A stretch of DNA of 38,373 nucleotides, taken from the NCBI GenBank assembly GCA_964534945.1, contig CAZHSB010000012.1, positions 1-38,373 on the forward strand, read 5' to 3'. The translations under genes were made by a program, and so were the position numbers. The stretch is from CAZHFA01 sp964534945. Lineage in GTDB: Bacteria > Bdellovibrionota_C > UBA2361 > CAKMMH01. Shown here piece by piece: positions 7,896-16,260 of the stretch. Within the stretch, counting starts at the first letter, position 1. Every line of letters begins with the position of its first letter. The notes beneath the pieces are model-generated. The model was not told the DNA's origin, did not search any database, and was given only the letters and a program-made list of their open reading frames with translations.

Positions 7896-9790
7896 GGAAT
7901 AATAAGAGTACTTCCCGCTCTAATTCCAGATCTGCCAGAAATTTTATTGACTTTTTTTATCGCATCAACAGAAACACCATATTTTTTAGATATTGACCAA
8001 AGAGTATCACCACTACCTACTTTATAAGTTCGCTTTGACGAAGTTACTTTGCTTCTTGAACTTGACGAAGATGGAATTTTTAATTTTTGCCCTATACTTA
8101 ACAAAGTAGAATTAAGATTATTTACTTTTTTTAAATCATTTACTGAAACTTGATTCTTTATTGAAATACTTAAAAGTGTGTCCCCTTTCTTTACAACATA
8201 TTCCCCCGATCCAGAACTAACATAACTTACACTCGCACTTCTCCCCACGTTATTTGATGTTGGAATTTTTATTTTTTGCCCAATTTTTACAATGTCACTT
8301 CTTAAATTATTATAACTTTTTAACGTAGCAACTGAAACTCCATATTTCCTTGAAATCCCAATTAGCGAATCCCCACTTCTTATAGTATATATAGTTCCAC
8401 TCGTATTATAAGTTTGCTTAACTGCTGATTTCTTCTTAGAAACCAAAAGCTTCTGCCCCATAAAAATCTTATCATTCTTAAGACCATTTAATTTTTTTAA
8501 TTCCGAAACATTCATCGAAAAATGCCTTGATATAGAACCAAGCGAATCACCTCTCCTTACAGTATAATAACGATCCCCAATCTCCCATGCTGATTTTGAA
8601 GTAGCATATCTAACTGACTTATCTGGAGCATTTAACAATGAAACCTGATTTGCTAAACGTGTTGGAAGTTTTAACTTATAACCTTTCGGAATCAAATAAT
8701 AACCAGCCAACGTCTTACTCGTCAACGCATAGTTATATATTTGCAATTCTCCTATTTCTATTCCTAATCTTCTAGAAACTTCCGATACTTTTATAGGATA
8801 ATGCAACGAATATTGAACAAAACTTAATTGTGAATCTGGAGACACATTTGGAAAATATTTTCTTCTATTTTCATAAACTTCTAGTGCCGCTAAAAACTCT
8901 GCATAAAAATTATTCGAAGCAAATCCTAAAAGCCTTTTTGTCGGATGCTCCACAATATAACCAATATCTCTTGAGCCATACTCTTTTATTTTTCTCTTTA
9001 CGCCAGATGCTCCATGATTATAAGATGTTATTGCCCAATCCCAAGAACCTAACTGTGAATAATTAGATTTTAAATATTTTGCAGCACCACGAGTTGATAA
9101 AACTGGATCTCGCCTTTCATCAACAGCATTATTCACATTCATTCCCAACGAAACACCCGTTCGACGCATAAATTGCCAAATACCTGTTGCGCCTGCCGCA
9201 CTAGACGCCTTATAATTAAAAGAAGATTCAACAAAAGGAATTCGTGTAAGTTCCAGTGGTAAATTATATTCTTTAGTAAAAATCTTCTCCATAATTCCAA
9301 TATATTTTCCCGAACGCTTTATCGACTCTATAAATTCTTCTCTAATACCTGCTTGGGCACGCACAAGTTTGTCTTTATAGATTGCAGAAAAATTCGTTTT
9401 GCCACCTGGTAATTTTATAACCTTATCCCAGATGCTTTGTTCAAAAGAATTTTGTGGATATCGTCCTAAACTAAAACCTCTTATGATATTAAGAATTTTT
9501 TGTACTTCTTGAGTTTTGACTTGTTCCTTATATCGTTCTAGTTTCACGGCAGACATACTACTGACATAAGGATTAAAATCTAAAACCTTAAAAACAACTT
9601 GTGGATACGCTCTATGATGAAGAACATAATGATGCTTTCCATATTTTGTATATATATCAACCCAAAAGTTAACTCTTCCCTTTAGCTTATCTGGCACATA
9701 AAAAGCTTGATTCCTCGCAAATACATCAGAAACAAAAACACTACAGCAAAAACAAATTAAAACAAAAATAAATCCACAAGTTTTCTTCAT
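7892..9790 (-). CDS. mltD: Membrane-bound lytic murein transglycosylase D with four LysM domains
   Basis: An exported enzyme that cleaves the MurNAc-GlcNAc bond of peptidoglycan to form 1,6-anhydro ends. A signal peptide covers about residues 1-25 (cleavage near DVFA). The SLT catalytic domain spans about 175-310; the catalytic Glu is E188 in IPFVESSFN, followed by GATGIWQFM (200-208) and ITSYNHGASGVKR. Four LysM peptidoglycan-binding repeats follow at about 408-450, 467-510, 530-573 and 588-632, each with a GDSL- or GDTL-type start and a GQKL- or GSTL-type end, separated by Ser-rich linkers. Four repeats are more than in many MltD proteins. The ATG lies one base after the dacB stop, so the two hydrolases form a coupled pair. 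No lipobox Cys is evident, so it may be periplasmic rather than lipid-anchored. Confidence 0.92.
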   Translation of the reverse strand: MKKTCGFIFVLICFCCSVFVSDVFARNQAFYVPDKLKGRVNFWVDIYTKYGKHHYVLHHRAYPQVVFKVLDFNPYVSSMSAVKLERYKEQVKTQEVQKILNIIRGFSLGRYPQNSFEQSIWDKVIKLPGGKTNFSAIYKDKLVRAQAGIREEFIESIKRSGKYIGIMEKIFTKEYNLPLELTRIPFVESSFNYKASSAAGATGIWQFMRRTGVSLGMNVNNAVDERRDPVLSTRGAAKYLKSNYSQLGSWDWAITSYNHGASGVKRKIKEYGSRDIGYIVEHPTKRLLGFASNNFYAEFLAALEVYENRRKYFPNVSPDSQLSFVQYSLHYPIKVSEVSRRLGIEIGELQIYNYALTSKTLAGYYLIPKGYKLKLPTRLANQVSLLNAPDKSVRYATSKSAWEIGDRYYTVRRGDSLGSISRHFSMNVSELKKLNGLKNDKIFMGQKLLVSKKKSAVKQTYNTSGTIYTIRSGDSLIGISRKYGVSVATLKSYNNLRSDIVKIGQKIKIPTSNNVGRSASVSYVSSGSGEYVVKKGDTLLSISIKNQVSVNDLKKVNNLNSTLLSIGQKLKIPSSSSSRSKVTSSKRTYKVGSGDTLWSISKKYGVSVDAIKKVNKISGRSGIRAGSTLIIP

Positions 9791-9791
9791 C

Positions 9792-11147
9792 TTACCTATT
9801 TATCCTATTATTTATTAACCCCACTATTTTTTTCTCTAAACGCATTGCACTTTGATAATCAGTGTTATTTTGCATCAAGACAAACACATATTTTTTCCCT
9901 CTTTGCGAATATATAAAACCCGCCAATCCCCTAACTCCATTTATAGTTCCTGTCTTTGCTCGTAAAACAGTAGAAGACGGTAAAAACTTTACCTTTTTCA
10001 AAGTTCCATTTTTCCCCATGGTCGGTAAGGAATTTTCAAATTCTATAGATATGCTAGGATCTCTTGCAATTTTTACTAATGCCAATCCTAAAGTCTTTGC
10101 AGAAACATGGTCATTATGGCTTAGTCCCGAACCATCAAAAATCGCACATTCTGCATTACAACCAAGATCTTTAGCAATTTTATTTAAAATTTTTAGGCCA
10201 TAATCATAGCTAGCGCCAAAATTATTTTCCCCTAAAGCATACACTAAATGATTCGCTGTAACGTTTACACTATAATGATTCAATCCCACCAAAATTTCTC
10301 GAAGTGGCAAACTTTGTTTTTCAAATAGTAAAGTTGCATTTTCTTTTTTTAATCCAGCTATAAATTGAGGTGATGTATCAATATCAAGATATGACAAAAA
10401 TTTATAAAAAACTTGCGTAAAATAAAGAAGTGGATCTCCTACACTCCTATAAAAAGATTCACACATCCCTTGGCTTCTTATATTTCCAGACACATTATAT
10501 ACACTAGCATTTTCCGAAGATTCATCGATTGCATAATAATTTCTTTTATAATCTGAATTTATCTTTCCATTAAAATTAATTTGATACTCAAAAGGAGAAT
10601 TCGTAATTATTGCAGGCTTCCCTACCACATTCGGACAAACATTAATTTTTACGGAATTATAATTTAATGCAAGAGCCGACGGCATTGCTTGATAAGCACG
10701 CTGACCATCTCTTTTAAGAGCATGGGAAAGATAAAACGAATCATCTAATACTACCTTTCCAATGTCATTTATTCCATTTTCTTTTATTTGATGCGCTAAA
10801 TCCCAAAGAGCATTGACGTCAAATGATGGATCGCCTCCGCCCTTAATAATCAATCTTTCAACATAATCTTTTTTCCTACCCTCGATATAAACTTTTGTCG
10901 AAAAAACATGTTCATTTCCTAAAATCTTCAATGCTCCATAAGAAGTCAAAATTTTAAGAAGACTTGCAGGTTTTAACGGCCTAGTATCCTTGTAGGAAGA
11001 AATCAAACGATTTGAATTTAAATCATAAAGGTAAAATCCTACTTTCGACTTTGTAGAATTAAACGCGGACGAGAATTCATCTGCATAAGCAAAATTTACG
11101 AAAAATAAACAAACAATGACAATAATAAAAACTCTTCTGATTTTCAT
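9792..11147 (-). CDS. dacB: D-alanyl-D-alanine carboxypeptidase/endopeptidase (PBP4 family)
   Basis: A class C low-molecular-weight penicillin-binding protein that trims or cleaves peptide cross-links in periplasmic peptidoglycan. A signal peptide covers residues 1-22 (ending NFAYA). All three active-site motifs are present: SLLK (62-65) with the nucleophilic Ser62, SVN (293-295) and KTG (398-400, in RAKTGTINGVRGLAGF). The insert between the first two motifs (about 85-280) is the usual PBP4 extra domain. Length, 451 residues, is typical. It leads the dacB-mltD operon. A sigma-70-like promoter can be drawn at 11213-11241, leaving a leader with an 11-base-pair hairpin. Confidence 0.94.
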   Translation of the reverse strand: MKIRRVFIIVIVCLFFVNFAYADEFSSAFNSTKSKVGFYLYDLNSNRLISSYKDTRPLKPASLLKILTSYGALKILGNEHVFSTKVYIEGRKKDYVERLIIKGGGDPSFDVNALWDLAHQIKENGINDIGKVVLDDSFYLSHALKRDGQRAYQAMPSALALNYNSVKINVCPNVVGKPAIITNSPFEYQINFNGKINSDYKRNYYAIDESSENASVYNVSGNIRSQGMCESFYRSVGDPLLYFTQVFYKFLSYLDIDTSPQFIAGLKKENATLLFEKQSLPLREILVGLNHYSVNVTANHLVYALGENNFGASYDYGLKILNKIAKDLGCNAECAIFDGSGLSHNDHVSAKTLGLALVKIARDPSISIEFENSLPTMGKNGTLKKVKFLPSSTVLRAKTGTINGVRGLAGFIYSQRGKKYVFVLMQNNTDYQSAMRLEKKIVGLINNRINR

Positions 11148-11178
11148 ATTGGCTCTTAAACAAAATTAATATTTTCAA

Positions 11179-11206
11179 TAAGTTATATTTTATCTAATAT
11201 AACTTA
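11179..11206 (-). promoter_or_regulatory. Hairpin in the dacB leader
   Basis: TAAGTTATATT and AATATAACTTA pair perfectly over 11 bases around a six-base loop. It lies between the proposed dacB promoter and the dacB start, about 30 bases before the ATG. All-A/T stem, so stability is modest. Role unknown; it could affect mRNA decay or translation. Confidence 0.45.
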
Positions 11207-11212
11207 CTTTCT

Positions 11213-11241
11213 AGGATAAGCATTTTCAGGAATGTTGACAA
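11213..11241 (-). promoter_or_regulatory. Candidate dacB promoter, sharing its -35 with an opposing promoter
   Basis: On minus, TTGTCA (11236-11241), 17 bases, TATCCT (11213-11218). The -35 overlaps a plus-strand TTGACA at 11235-11240, which could start a rightward transcript with a weak -10 (TTTTAA, 11258-11263). The two would compete for polymerase. Confidence 0.45.
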
Positions 11242-11442
11242 GATTCTATTTTTACGGTTTTAAAAATAATTTTTTGAAACTTTTTCTCTCTCCTAACATC
11301 GTATAAAACAGAGTGTCGGGCAGAATGTTTTTTTCGGTTTTTGACTGGGTTAATTTTAGGTTTGCTTGGGGCATGATGTCATAGGTTTTTTTAAGACTTT
11401 TAAATTTTTTTATGGTTTTAAGACATCTTAAATTTTGCCTTA

Positions 11443-11533
11443 GATGAGTGCACTAAAAGATCGTTTTTGTTTTTTTGTTTTTTTTTGTTTTCATTTATGT
11501 TCTTCCTTTTAACGATCTTTTACTGCACTCATC
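11443..11533. repeat. Long near-perfect inverted repeat with T-rich loop
   Basis: Arms 11443-11465 and 11511-11533 are 23 bases each and match at 22 positions; both carry GATGAGTGCA near one end and AAAAGATCGTT near the other. The 45-base loop is nearly all T on plus. It lies in the 524-base region between divergent dacB and mltG and is the most ordered structure in that region. On plus it is followed at once by a terminator-like hairpin. On minus the loop carries a ribosome site and a short reading frame. Confidence 0.85.
11453..11494 (-). CDS. Possible 13-residue Lys-rich leader peptide in a hairpin loop
   Basis: ATG at 11492-11494 is preceded at seven bases by AAGGAAG (11502-11508) and reads MKTKKNKKTKTIF before a TAG in the opposite arm of the inverted repeat. 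The ribosome site and start lie in the loop, while the last codons lie in the stem, so ribosome movement would open the hairpin. This is only a candidate: poly-A DNA gives Lys codons by chance. Confidence 0.3.
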   Translation of the reverse strand: MKTKKNKKTKTIF

Positions 11534-11560
11534 GTCAAGTTTGCTTGACACTCTTTTTTA
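11534..11560 (+). terminator. Rho-independent terminator, plus strand
   Basis: GTCAAG-TTTG-CTTGAC (11534-11549) is followed by ACTCTTTTTTA. It directly follows the long inverted repeat and has no plus-strand protein gene before it. That implies a short non-coding plus transcript ending here, possibly from the TTGACA at 11235. Confidence 0.6.
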
Positions 11561-11629
11561 ATTCATAACGCTCAGCATATATCAAAAACACAAGATCCAT
11601 TAAATTATTTACTTTACATAAATAAAAAT

Positions 11630-11657
11630 TTTACAATGTTTTTAAATTAAATATTAT
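11630..11657 (+). promoter_or_regulatory. Candidate mltG promoter
   Basis: TTTACA (11630-11635), 16 bases, TATTAT (11652-11657). Transcription would start near 11664, only a few bases before the mltG ATG at 11672, and no Shine-Dalgarno site is visible. The mRNA may therefore be nearly leaderless. Confidence 0.45.
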
Positions 11658-11671
11658 GCTATTTTCCCTAA

Positions 11672-12718
11672 ATGAAGAAAAAAACTTTTTTTATTATTTT
11701 AACGTGCGCAATCTTTTTATTAGTATTCCTTTGTATCGGTGCCTTTTGTTCATACAGATATTTTAAATATACATATCCAAGAAACACAAAAAACATTTCC
11801 CATGTTGAAATTAGTCTAGAAAAACAAGAATCATTAAAAACTTTTTCAAAAAAATTAAAAATTTTAAACATTATAAATGATGATTTCTACTTTTATTTAT
11901 GGGTTAAATTATTTTCGGATTATAAAAAATATAAATCTGGAAGATATCTTTTTGACGGAGATATTGGCGTATTTGATATAGATCAAAAAATAATAACAGG
12001 AGATATTTACGAGCCTGTTGTACTAAAAATCACAATTCCAGAGGGATTTAATTTTAGACAGATTTGTAAAAGAATTTCCAAAAAAAATGTCGGAACATTT
12101 GAATCTTGCCTTTCCTTATTGCACGATGAAGCTTTATTAAAAAAATACAGCATTGCTGGAAACTCAATTGAAGGATATCTATTTCCATCTACTTATACTT
12201 TCACAAAAATTCCGACAACAATAGAAATAATAGAAAAAATGATTGATACTTTTTTTAAGAAACTCCCCCGAAATTATCTAGAAGACATTTCAGATATTGG
12301 CTTATCTTTAAATGATGCTGTAACTTTTGCCTCTTTAATAGAATTAGAAAGTGCAGATCCTACAGAAAGAAGAAAAATTGCAGGAGTAATCTGGAATAGA
12401 TTAAATGCACATATGCTCCTTGGAATCGATGCTTCTATAATTTATGGCATAGACAATTACAATGGGAATCTTAGCAAAAGTCATTTAGAGGATAAGGAAA
12501 ATAAATTTAATACACGAGTTTTTGTGGGACTTCCACCGACTCCTATTGCTTCGCCATCTTTAGATGCGCTATATGCCGTCATTAACCCAGAAAAACATAA
12601 ATATTACTATTATGTATTAGACTATGAAAACAAAAAAAAGCATCTTTTCTCTAAAAATTTATCAGAACATAACACTCTTGTTAGAAAACTTGTAAAATCT
12701 TACAAAGCAAAAAGATAA
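11672..12718 (+). CDS. mltG: Endolytic murein transglycosylase MltG (YceG family)
   Basis: MltG cleaves nascent glycan strands at the inner membrane and sets their length. A single N-terminal membrane segment (about 6-28) is followed by a LysM-like region (about 45-115) and the YceG catalytic domain. That domain contains EGYLFPSTY (167-175) and ASLIELES (220-227), in which E224 matches the family's catalytic Glu, then GVIWNRL and a long C-terminal part with GLPPTPIASPS. Length, 348 residues, is normal. It is divergent from the dacB-mltD pair, so murein-cleaving enzymes flank the structured intergenic region on both sides. Confidence 0.93.
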   Translation: MKKKTFFIILTCAIFLLVFLCIGAFCSYRYFKYTYPRNTKNISHVEISLEKQESLKTFSKKLKILNIINDDFYFYLWVKLFSDYKKYKSGRYLFDGDIGVFDIDQKIITGDIYEPVVLKITIPEGFNFRQICKRISKKNVGTFESCLSLLHDEALLKKYSIAGNSIEGYLFPSTYTFTKIPTTIEIIEKMIDTFFKKLPRNYLEDISDIGLSLNDAVTFASLIELESADPTERRKIAGVIWNRLNAHMLLGIDASIIYGIDNYNGNLSKSHLEDKENKFNTRVFVGLPPTPIASPSLDALYAVINPEKHKYYYYVLDYENKKKHLFSKNLSEHNTLVRKLVKSYKAKR

Positions 12719-12808
12719 AAATCAGTGAAAAAGTTTTGAATATAAATACATTAAAATCTCATCTAAGAAAATGAATAGTATAAAGATGAAAAAATTTTTA
12801 TAGATTGT

Positions 12809-14521
12809 ATGGACAATATTGAATTTATTTTAGGAATATCTTGCGGACTTTGTCTGGCGCTTTTTTTTGGATTTATAACCCAGAAAATGAAGTTATCTCC
12901 TATTATCGGATATCTTATTGCAGGATTTATAGTAGGGCCTCACACACCAGGAGTCGTAATACATGATGAGCTTGCAAAGCAATTAGCAGAAATTGGGATA
13001 ATTCTTTTAATGTTTAGTATTGGGCTTCATTTCCATCCAAAAGATTTATTTGCCGTTAGAAAAATTTCTCTCCCAGGAGCCATAATAGAAATCTCGTTAA
13101 TGACAACTATTGGAAGTTTCGTAGCAAGGTCTTTTGGATTATCATTTAATGCTTCAATCCTTTTTGGAATATCAATTTCGATAGCAAGTACTGTAATTTT
13201 AATGCGTATTTTATCGGATAATAAGACTTTAAACACACCAACAGGACATATTGCAATTGGCTGGCTAATCGTTGAAGATTTTTTCACAATTTTTGCACTA
13301 GTTTTAATTCCCGTATTAGTAAATTCTGCAAATACAGATCCATTTCAGATAATTTCATTATTATTGTTAACAGTTTTTAAAATCATATTACTTGTTTTCT
13401 GTATTTTATTTATTGGGAAAAAAATCTTACCACCAATTTTAATTTTTATTGCGAGAACTGGAGCAAGAGATCTTTTTACATTAGCAATTCTAACTATCGC
13501 ACTTGGTACCGCCGTACTTTCCACAAAATTATTTGGAGCCTCCATGGCAATCGGCGCTTTTTTAGCAGGCATGCTCGTTGGACAATCTGACTTTGGCGAA
13601 CGAGCAACTGCCGAAGCACTACCAATAAAAGATACCTTTTCAGTATTATTCTTTTTATCAATTGGAATGTTATTTAATCCAATTTCAATATTAGAATATT
13701 GGAAATTTAGTTTAACAACTTTGCTTTTAGTTCTAATAGGAAAACCTACAATTGCGACACTTATTGTTTTATGCCTAAAACAACCTTTAAAAAAAGCCGT
13801 ATCAATCGGAATTTCTTTGGCGCAAATTGGAGAATTTTCATTTATATTGGCAACTCTAGGAATAACATTGAATTTATTCGATGGATTTGTGGCAAATGCA
13901 ATTATCGCTACTGCTATTATTTCCATAACATTAAATCCAATTCTTTATAAAAATATTAATTTCATTTTACGTTGTTTAGCAAAAATTGGAATCAAAGAGA
14001 AAAATCATTTTTCAAATGATATTATTCCTTGCGATGATGGAAATACCCATAGAATCATAATTGTAGGTTTTGGTCCCGTAGGACGTTGCCTCACAAAAAT
14101 ACTTAACAAAAATGGATTTAATATTGTCATAATAGAAATGAATATAGATACTGTAAGGAAAATAAAGTCAAAACATGGAAAGAATATCCATGCAATTTAT
14201 GGTGATGCAACTAATAGGGAAATTTTATTAAAATCTGGAATAGAATATGCGAAAGCATTTATAATATCGACATCACTCGTACCATCAAAAGAATTAACAA
14301 AGTGTGTCCAATCTTTAAATCCTCGAATAAGGATATTAGCGCATACACAATATTTAAGTGAAGCAAAAGCTTTAAATTCTCAGTCTCCAAATATCCAACT
14401 GGCATTTTCGGGAGAATTCGCAGTAGCATTATATTTGTCAAAATTTTTAATGAAAGAATTAAATTTCAATGATGAGATTATAAAAGAAGAATGCAATAAC
14501 CTTGAAGAAATTTTATTATAA
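12809..14521 (+). CDS. CPA2-family cation:proton antiporter with TrkA-N domain (KefB/YbaL-like)
   Basis: A polytopic membrane protein of 570 residues. The first two thirds (about 1-385) are a dozen or so hydrophobic segments of the Na+/H+ exchanger fold, including GYLIAGFIVGPHTPG and the GAFLAGMLVGQSDFG region. A cytoplasmic TrkA-N nucleotide-binding domain follows from about 415, with the Rossmann glycines in IIVGFGPVGRCL and the acidic strand end in IVIIEMN, then IYGDATNREIL. This architecture belongs to K+ efflux or K+/H+ antiporters; the substrate cannot be told from sequence. No Shine-Dalgarno site is obvious. It may be read through from mltG 90 bases upstream. Confidence 0.88.
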   Translation: MDNIEFILGISCGLCLALFFGFITQKMKLSPIIGYLIAGFIVGPHTPGVVIHDELAKQLAEIGIILLMFSIGLHFHPKDLFAVRKISLPGAIIEISLMTTIGSFVARSFGLSFNASILFGISISIASTVILMRILSDNKTLNTPTGHIAIGWLIVEDFFTIFALVLIPVLVNSANTDPFQIISLLLLTVFKIILLVFCILFIGKKILPPILIFIARTGARDLFTLAILTIALGTAVLSTKLFGASMAIGAFLAGMLVGQSDFGERATAEALPIKDTFSVLFFLSIGMLFNPISILEYWKFSLTTLLLVLIGKPTIATLIVLCLKQPLKKAVSIGISLAQIGEFSFILATLGITLNLFDGFVANAIIATAIISITLNPILYKNINFILRCLAKIGIKEKNHFSNDIIPCDDGNTHRIIIVGFGPVGRCLTKILNKNGFNIVIIEMNIDTVRKIKSKHGKNIHAIYGDATNREILLKSGIEYAKAFIISTSLVPSKELTKCVQSLNPRIRILAHTQYLSEAKALNSQSPNIQLAFSGEFAVALYLSKFLMKELNFNDEIIKEECNNLEEILL

Positions 14522-14576
14522 TATTATGGAAAGGTTATTATCTCCCCTATTTTCTGAATTTTGATCTATTTTAATT

Positions 14577-15032
14577 TTACAGTGAAATTTCTACTTTTCT
14601 AATAGTGTTTTCTACTTTTGGATTATTGGTAACATTATCTTCGATATCATCTCGAGCTTTATTTGTTTCGATTATTTCCTTATATGCAGAATAAATTGTT
14701 TCAATTAAAGAAATAACCTTTCCTACACGTTTTGGATCTCTATAAAGATTAGCTTCTGTTAGATAAAACATCATAAAATCATACAATCTATCTAAGTCTT
14801 TTGCGATTTCTCCACCCTTTTCAAAATCAAGAGTATTCATAAGTTCTGCGATTATAGCTTGGCCTTTACTTAAAAATCTACAAAACTTCACGATATCACC
14901 ATCTTCAAGTCCACTTTTTGATTGTTTTAAGAATTTGATTGCTCCTTCGTACATCATTAAAAGCAGTCTTCCCCTATCAACTGTGGTTATTTGAATCGTC
15001 TTATATTGATCATGCGCATTTTTTGTATACAT
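14577..15032 (-). CDS. fliS: Flagellin export chaperone FliS
   Basis: FliS binds the flagellin C-terminus in the cytoplasm, prevents early polymerisation and hands it to FlhA. The 151-residue protein has the family pattern: an N-terminal Tyr-rich start (YTKNAHDQYKT), DRGRLLLMMYEGAIKFL and a helical bundle through LYDFMMFYLTEANLYRDPKRV. It has a longer polar tail than many FliS. FliD and flagellin genes are not adjacent, so the gene stands alone. A sigma-28-like promoter can be drawn upstream, consistent with control by the FliA encoded earlier. Confidence 0.92.
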   Translation of the reverse strand: MYTKNAHDQYKTIQITTVDRGRLLLMMYEGAIKFLKQSKSGLEDGDIVKFCRFLSKGQAIIAELMNTLDFEKGGEIAKDLDRLYDFMMFYLTEANLYRDPKRVGKVISLIETIYSAYKEIIETNKARDDIEDNVTNNPKVENTIRKVEISL

Positions 15033-15085
15033 CTTAAAGTTTTCTCCAATACATAAAAAAACTATTTTCCAAGTTACATAAATAA

Positions 15086-15111
15086 TTGTCGGATTGATTT
15101 TAAAACTTCTA
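15086..15111 (-). promoter_or_regulatory. Candidate sigma-28 promoter of fliS
   Basis: On minus, TAGAAGTT (15104-15111), 10 bases, TCCGACAA (15086-15093). The FliA consensus is TAAAGTTT-N11-GCCGATAA, so the match is good apart from a spacer one base short and a few substitutions. Confidence 0.4.
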
Positions 15112-15115
15112 AAGT

Positions 15116-15316
15116 GAAAATTTTATTCTTATAACTTATTAAAAATATTTAATTTTTTATCAAATTCCTTTACTGATCTGCACTACAAACATTTACTAAT
15201 TTTTATTAAATGCTTGTAGAATTTCGTCAAAGAAAATCATCTATAGACGATAGAATAAAATTTTCATAAAATAGAACTCGTTTTAAAAATTCTAACGTTA
15301 AAAAAGATAGCGTTAG
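15116..15316. repeat. Nested inverted repeats between fliS and the ABC operon
   Basis: The 309-base divergent region 15033-15341 holds four paired structures. GAAAATTTTATTCT at 15116-15129 pairs perfectly with 15252-15265. Within it, 15183-15195 pairs with 15207-15219 at 12 of 13 positions, and ATCATCTATAGACGAT (15236-15251) is a near-perfect palindrome. After it, CTAACGTTA (15292-15300) pairs with TAGCGTTAG (15308-15316) with one G-T pair, followed by TTTTATT, which resembles a weak terminator or attenuator just before the ABC gene. Confidence 0.6.
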
Positions 15317-15341
15317 GTTTTATTGAGAATTTGAGGTTATT

Positions 15342-16259
15342 ATGATAAAAGTTCAGAATTTGAGTCGTTATTACAACGATTTTCTAGCGGTAGATGATGT
15401 ATCATTTGAAATAGGAGAAGGAGAAATCGTAGGGCTTCTTGGGCATAATGGTGCGGGAAAAACAACCATAATGAAAATGCTCACTACTCTTTTAGAGCCA
15501 AGTAGCGGAGTTATCACTATAGATAATATTGATATTAGTAAAGATCCATTAGCCGTAAAAAAGCTACTTGGATTCTTGCCAGAAAATTGCCCTACATATC
15601 AAGAACTCACAGTAATTGAATATTTATCATTTATGGGAGAGCTAAAAGGTCTTAAGGATAAACAACTAGATCAATCATTAAAAGAAGTTATCAAAAAAAC
15701 TTCTATCGAAAAGCATATTTTGTCACCAATAAATACTCTTTCAAAAGGGTTTAGGCAAAGAGTTGGACTCGCTCAAGCAATACTAGGAAATCCCAAAATC
15801 TTAATCCTAGATGAACCTACAAATGGACTTGACCCAGAGCAAATTCATGAAACTAGGAAATTGATAAAAGAGCTTAGCAAAACTACAACAATAATCCTTT
15901 CAACGCATATTTTACAAGAGGTTGAAGCTGTATGTAATAGGGTTCTCATTATGTCAAATGGAAAACTTGTAAAAGACGAATCATTAAGTAGTTTAAAGAA
16001 AGTCGATTCAATCATTTTAAGGACTCGTTATGATGAAAAATTCTTTAAAGAATTAGCAAAAACCATTGCTATTAAAAAAGAAATTTTAGTACTTGATGAA
16101 AATGATAACTTTTTCAAGTGTCAAGTGTTCACGCCCAATACTACAGATTCTGATTTAGGAAAAATTGTTAATCTTTTAGAATCAATGCATCTTCCAATTT
16201 TTGAAATTTATTTAAAAGAAAACTCATTGGACACAATTTTTAAAGAGGTTATGAAATAA
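15342..16259 (+). CDS. ABC transporter ATP-binding protein (GldA-like)
   Basis: The cytoplasmic ATPase of an ABC-2 exporter, 305 residues. Walker A is GHNGAGKTT (about 35-43), the signature is LSKGFRQRVGLAQAIL (about 132-147), Walker B is KILILDEPTNGLDP and the H-loop His is in ILSTHIL. The last third (about 215-305) is the extra C-terminal domain common in this subfamily. A GAGG site lies before the ATG. The stop is followed at once by the permease start (16261), so the two are coupled. The substrate is unknown; related operons are called gliding-type but also occur in bacteria that do not glide. Confidence 0.92.
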   Translation: MIKVQNLSRYYNDFLAVDDVSFEIGEGEIVGLLGHNGAGKTTIMKMLTTLLEPSSGVITIDNIDISKDPLAVKKLLGFLPENCPTYQELTVIEYLSFMGELKGLKDKQLDQSLKEVIKKTSIEKHILSPINTLSKGFRQRVGLAQAILGNPKILILDEPTNGLDPEQIHETRKLIKELSKTTTIILSTHILQEVEAVCNRVLIMSNGKLVKDESLSSLKKVDSIILRTRYDEKFFKELAKTIAIKKEILVLDENDNFFKCQVFTPNTTDSDLGKIVNLLESMHLPIFEIYLKENSLDTIFKEVMK

Positions 16260-16260
16260 T

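Noticed and set aside
7666..7902. A frame running through the N gap
   Set aside because: It exists only because N reads as open; both ends are the duplicated 38-base unit, which yields the same short peptide twice.
13345..13926. A 193-residue frame opposite the KefB-like gene
   Set aside because: It is an antisense shadow of a long, clear membrane protein gene with low-complexity composition.
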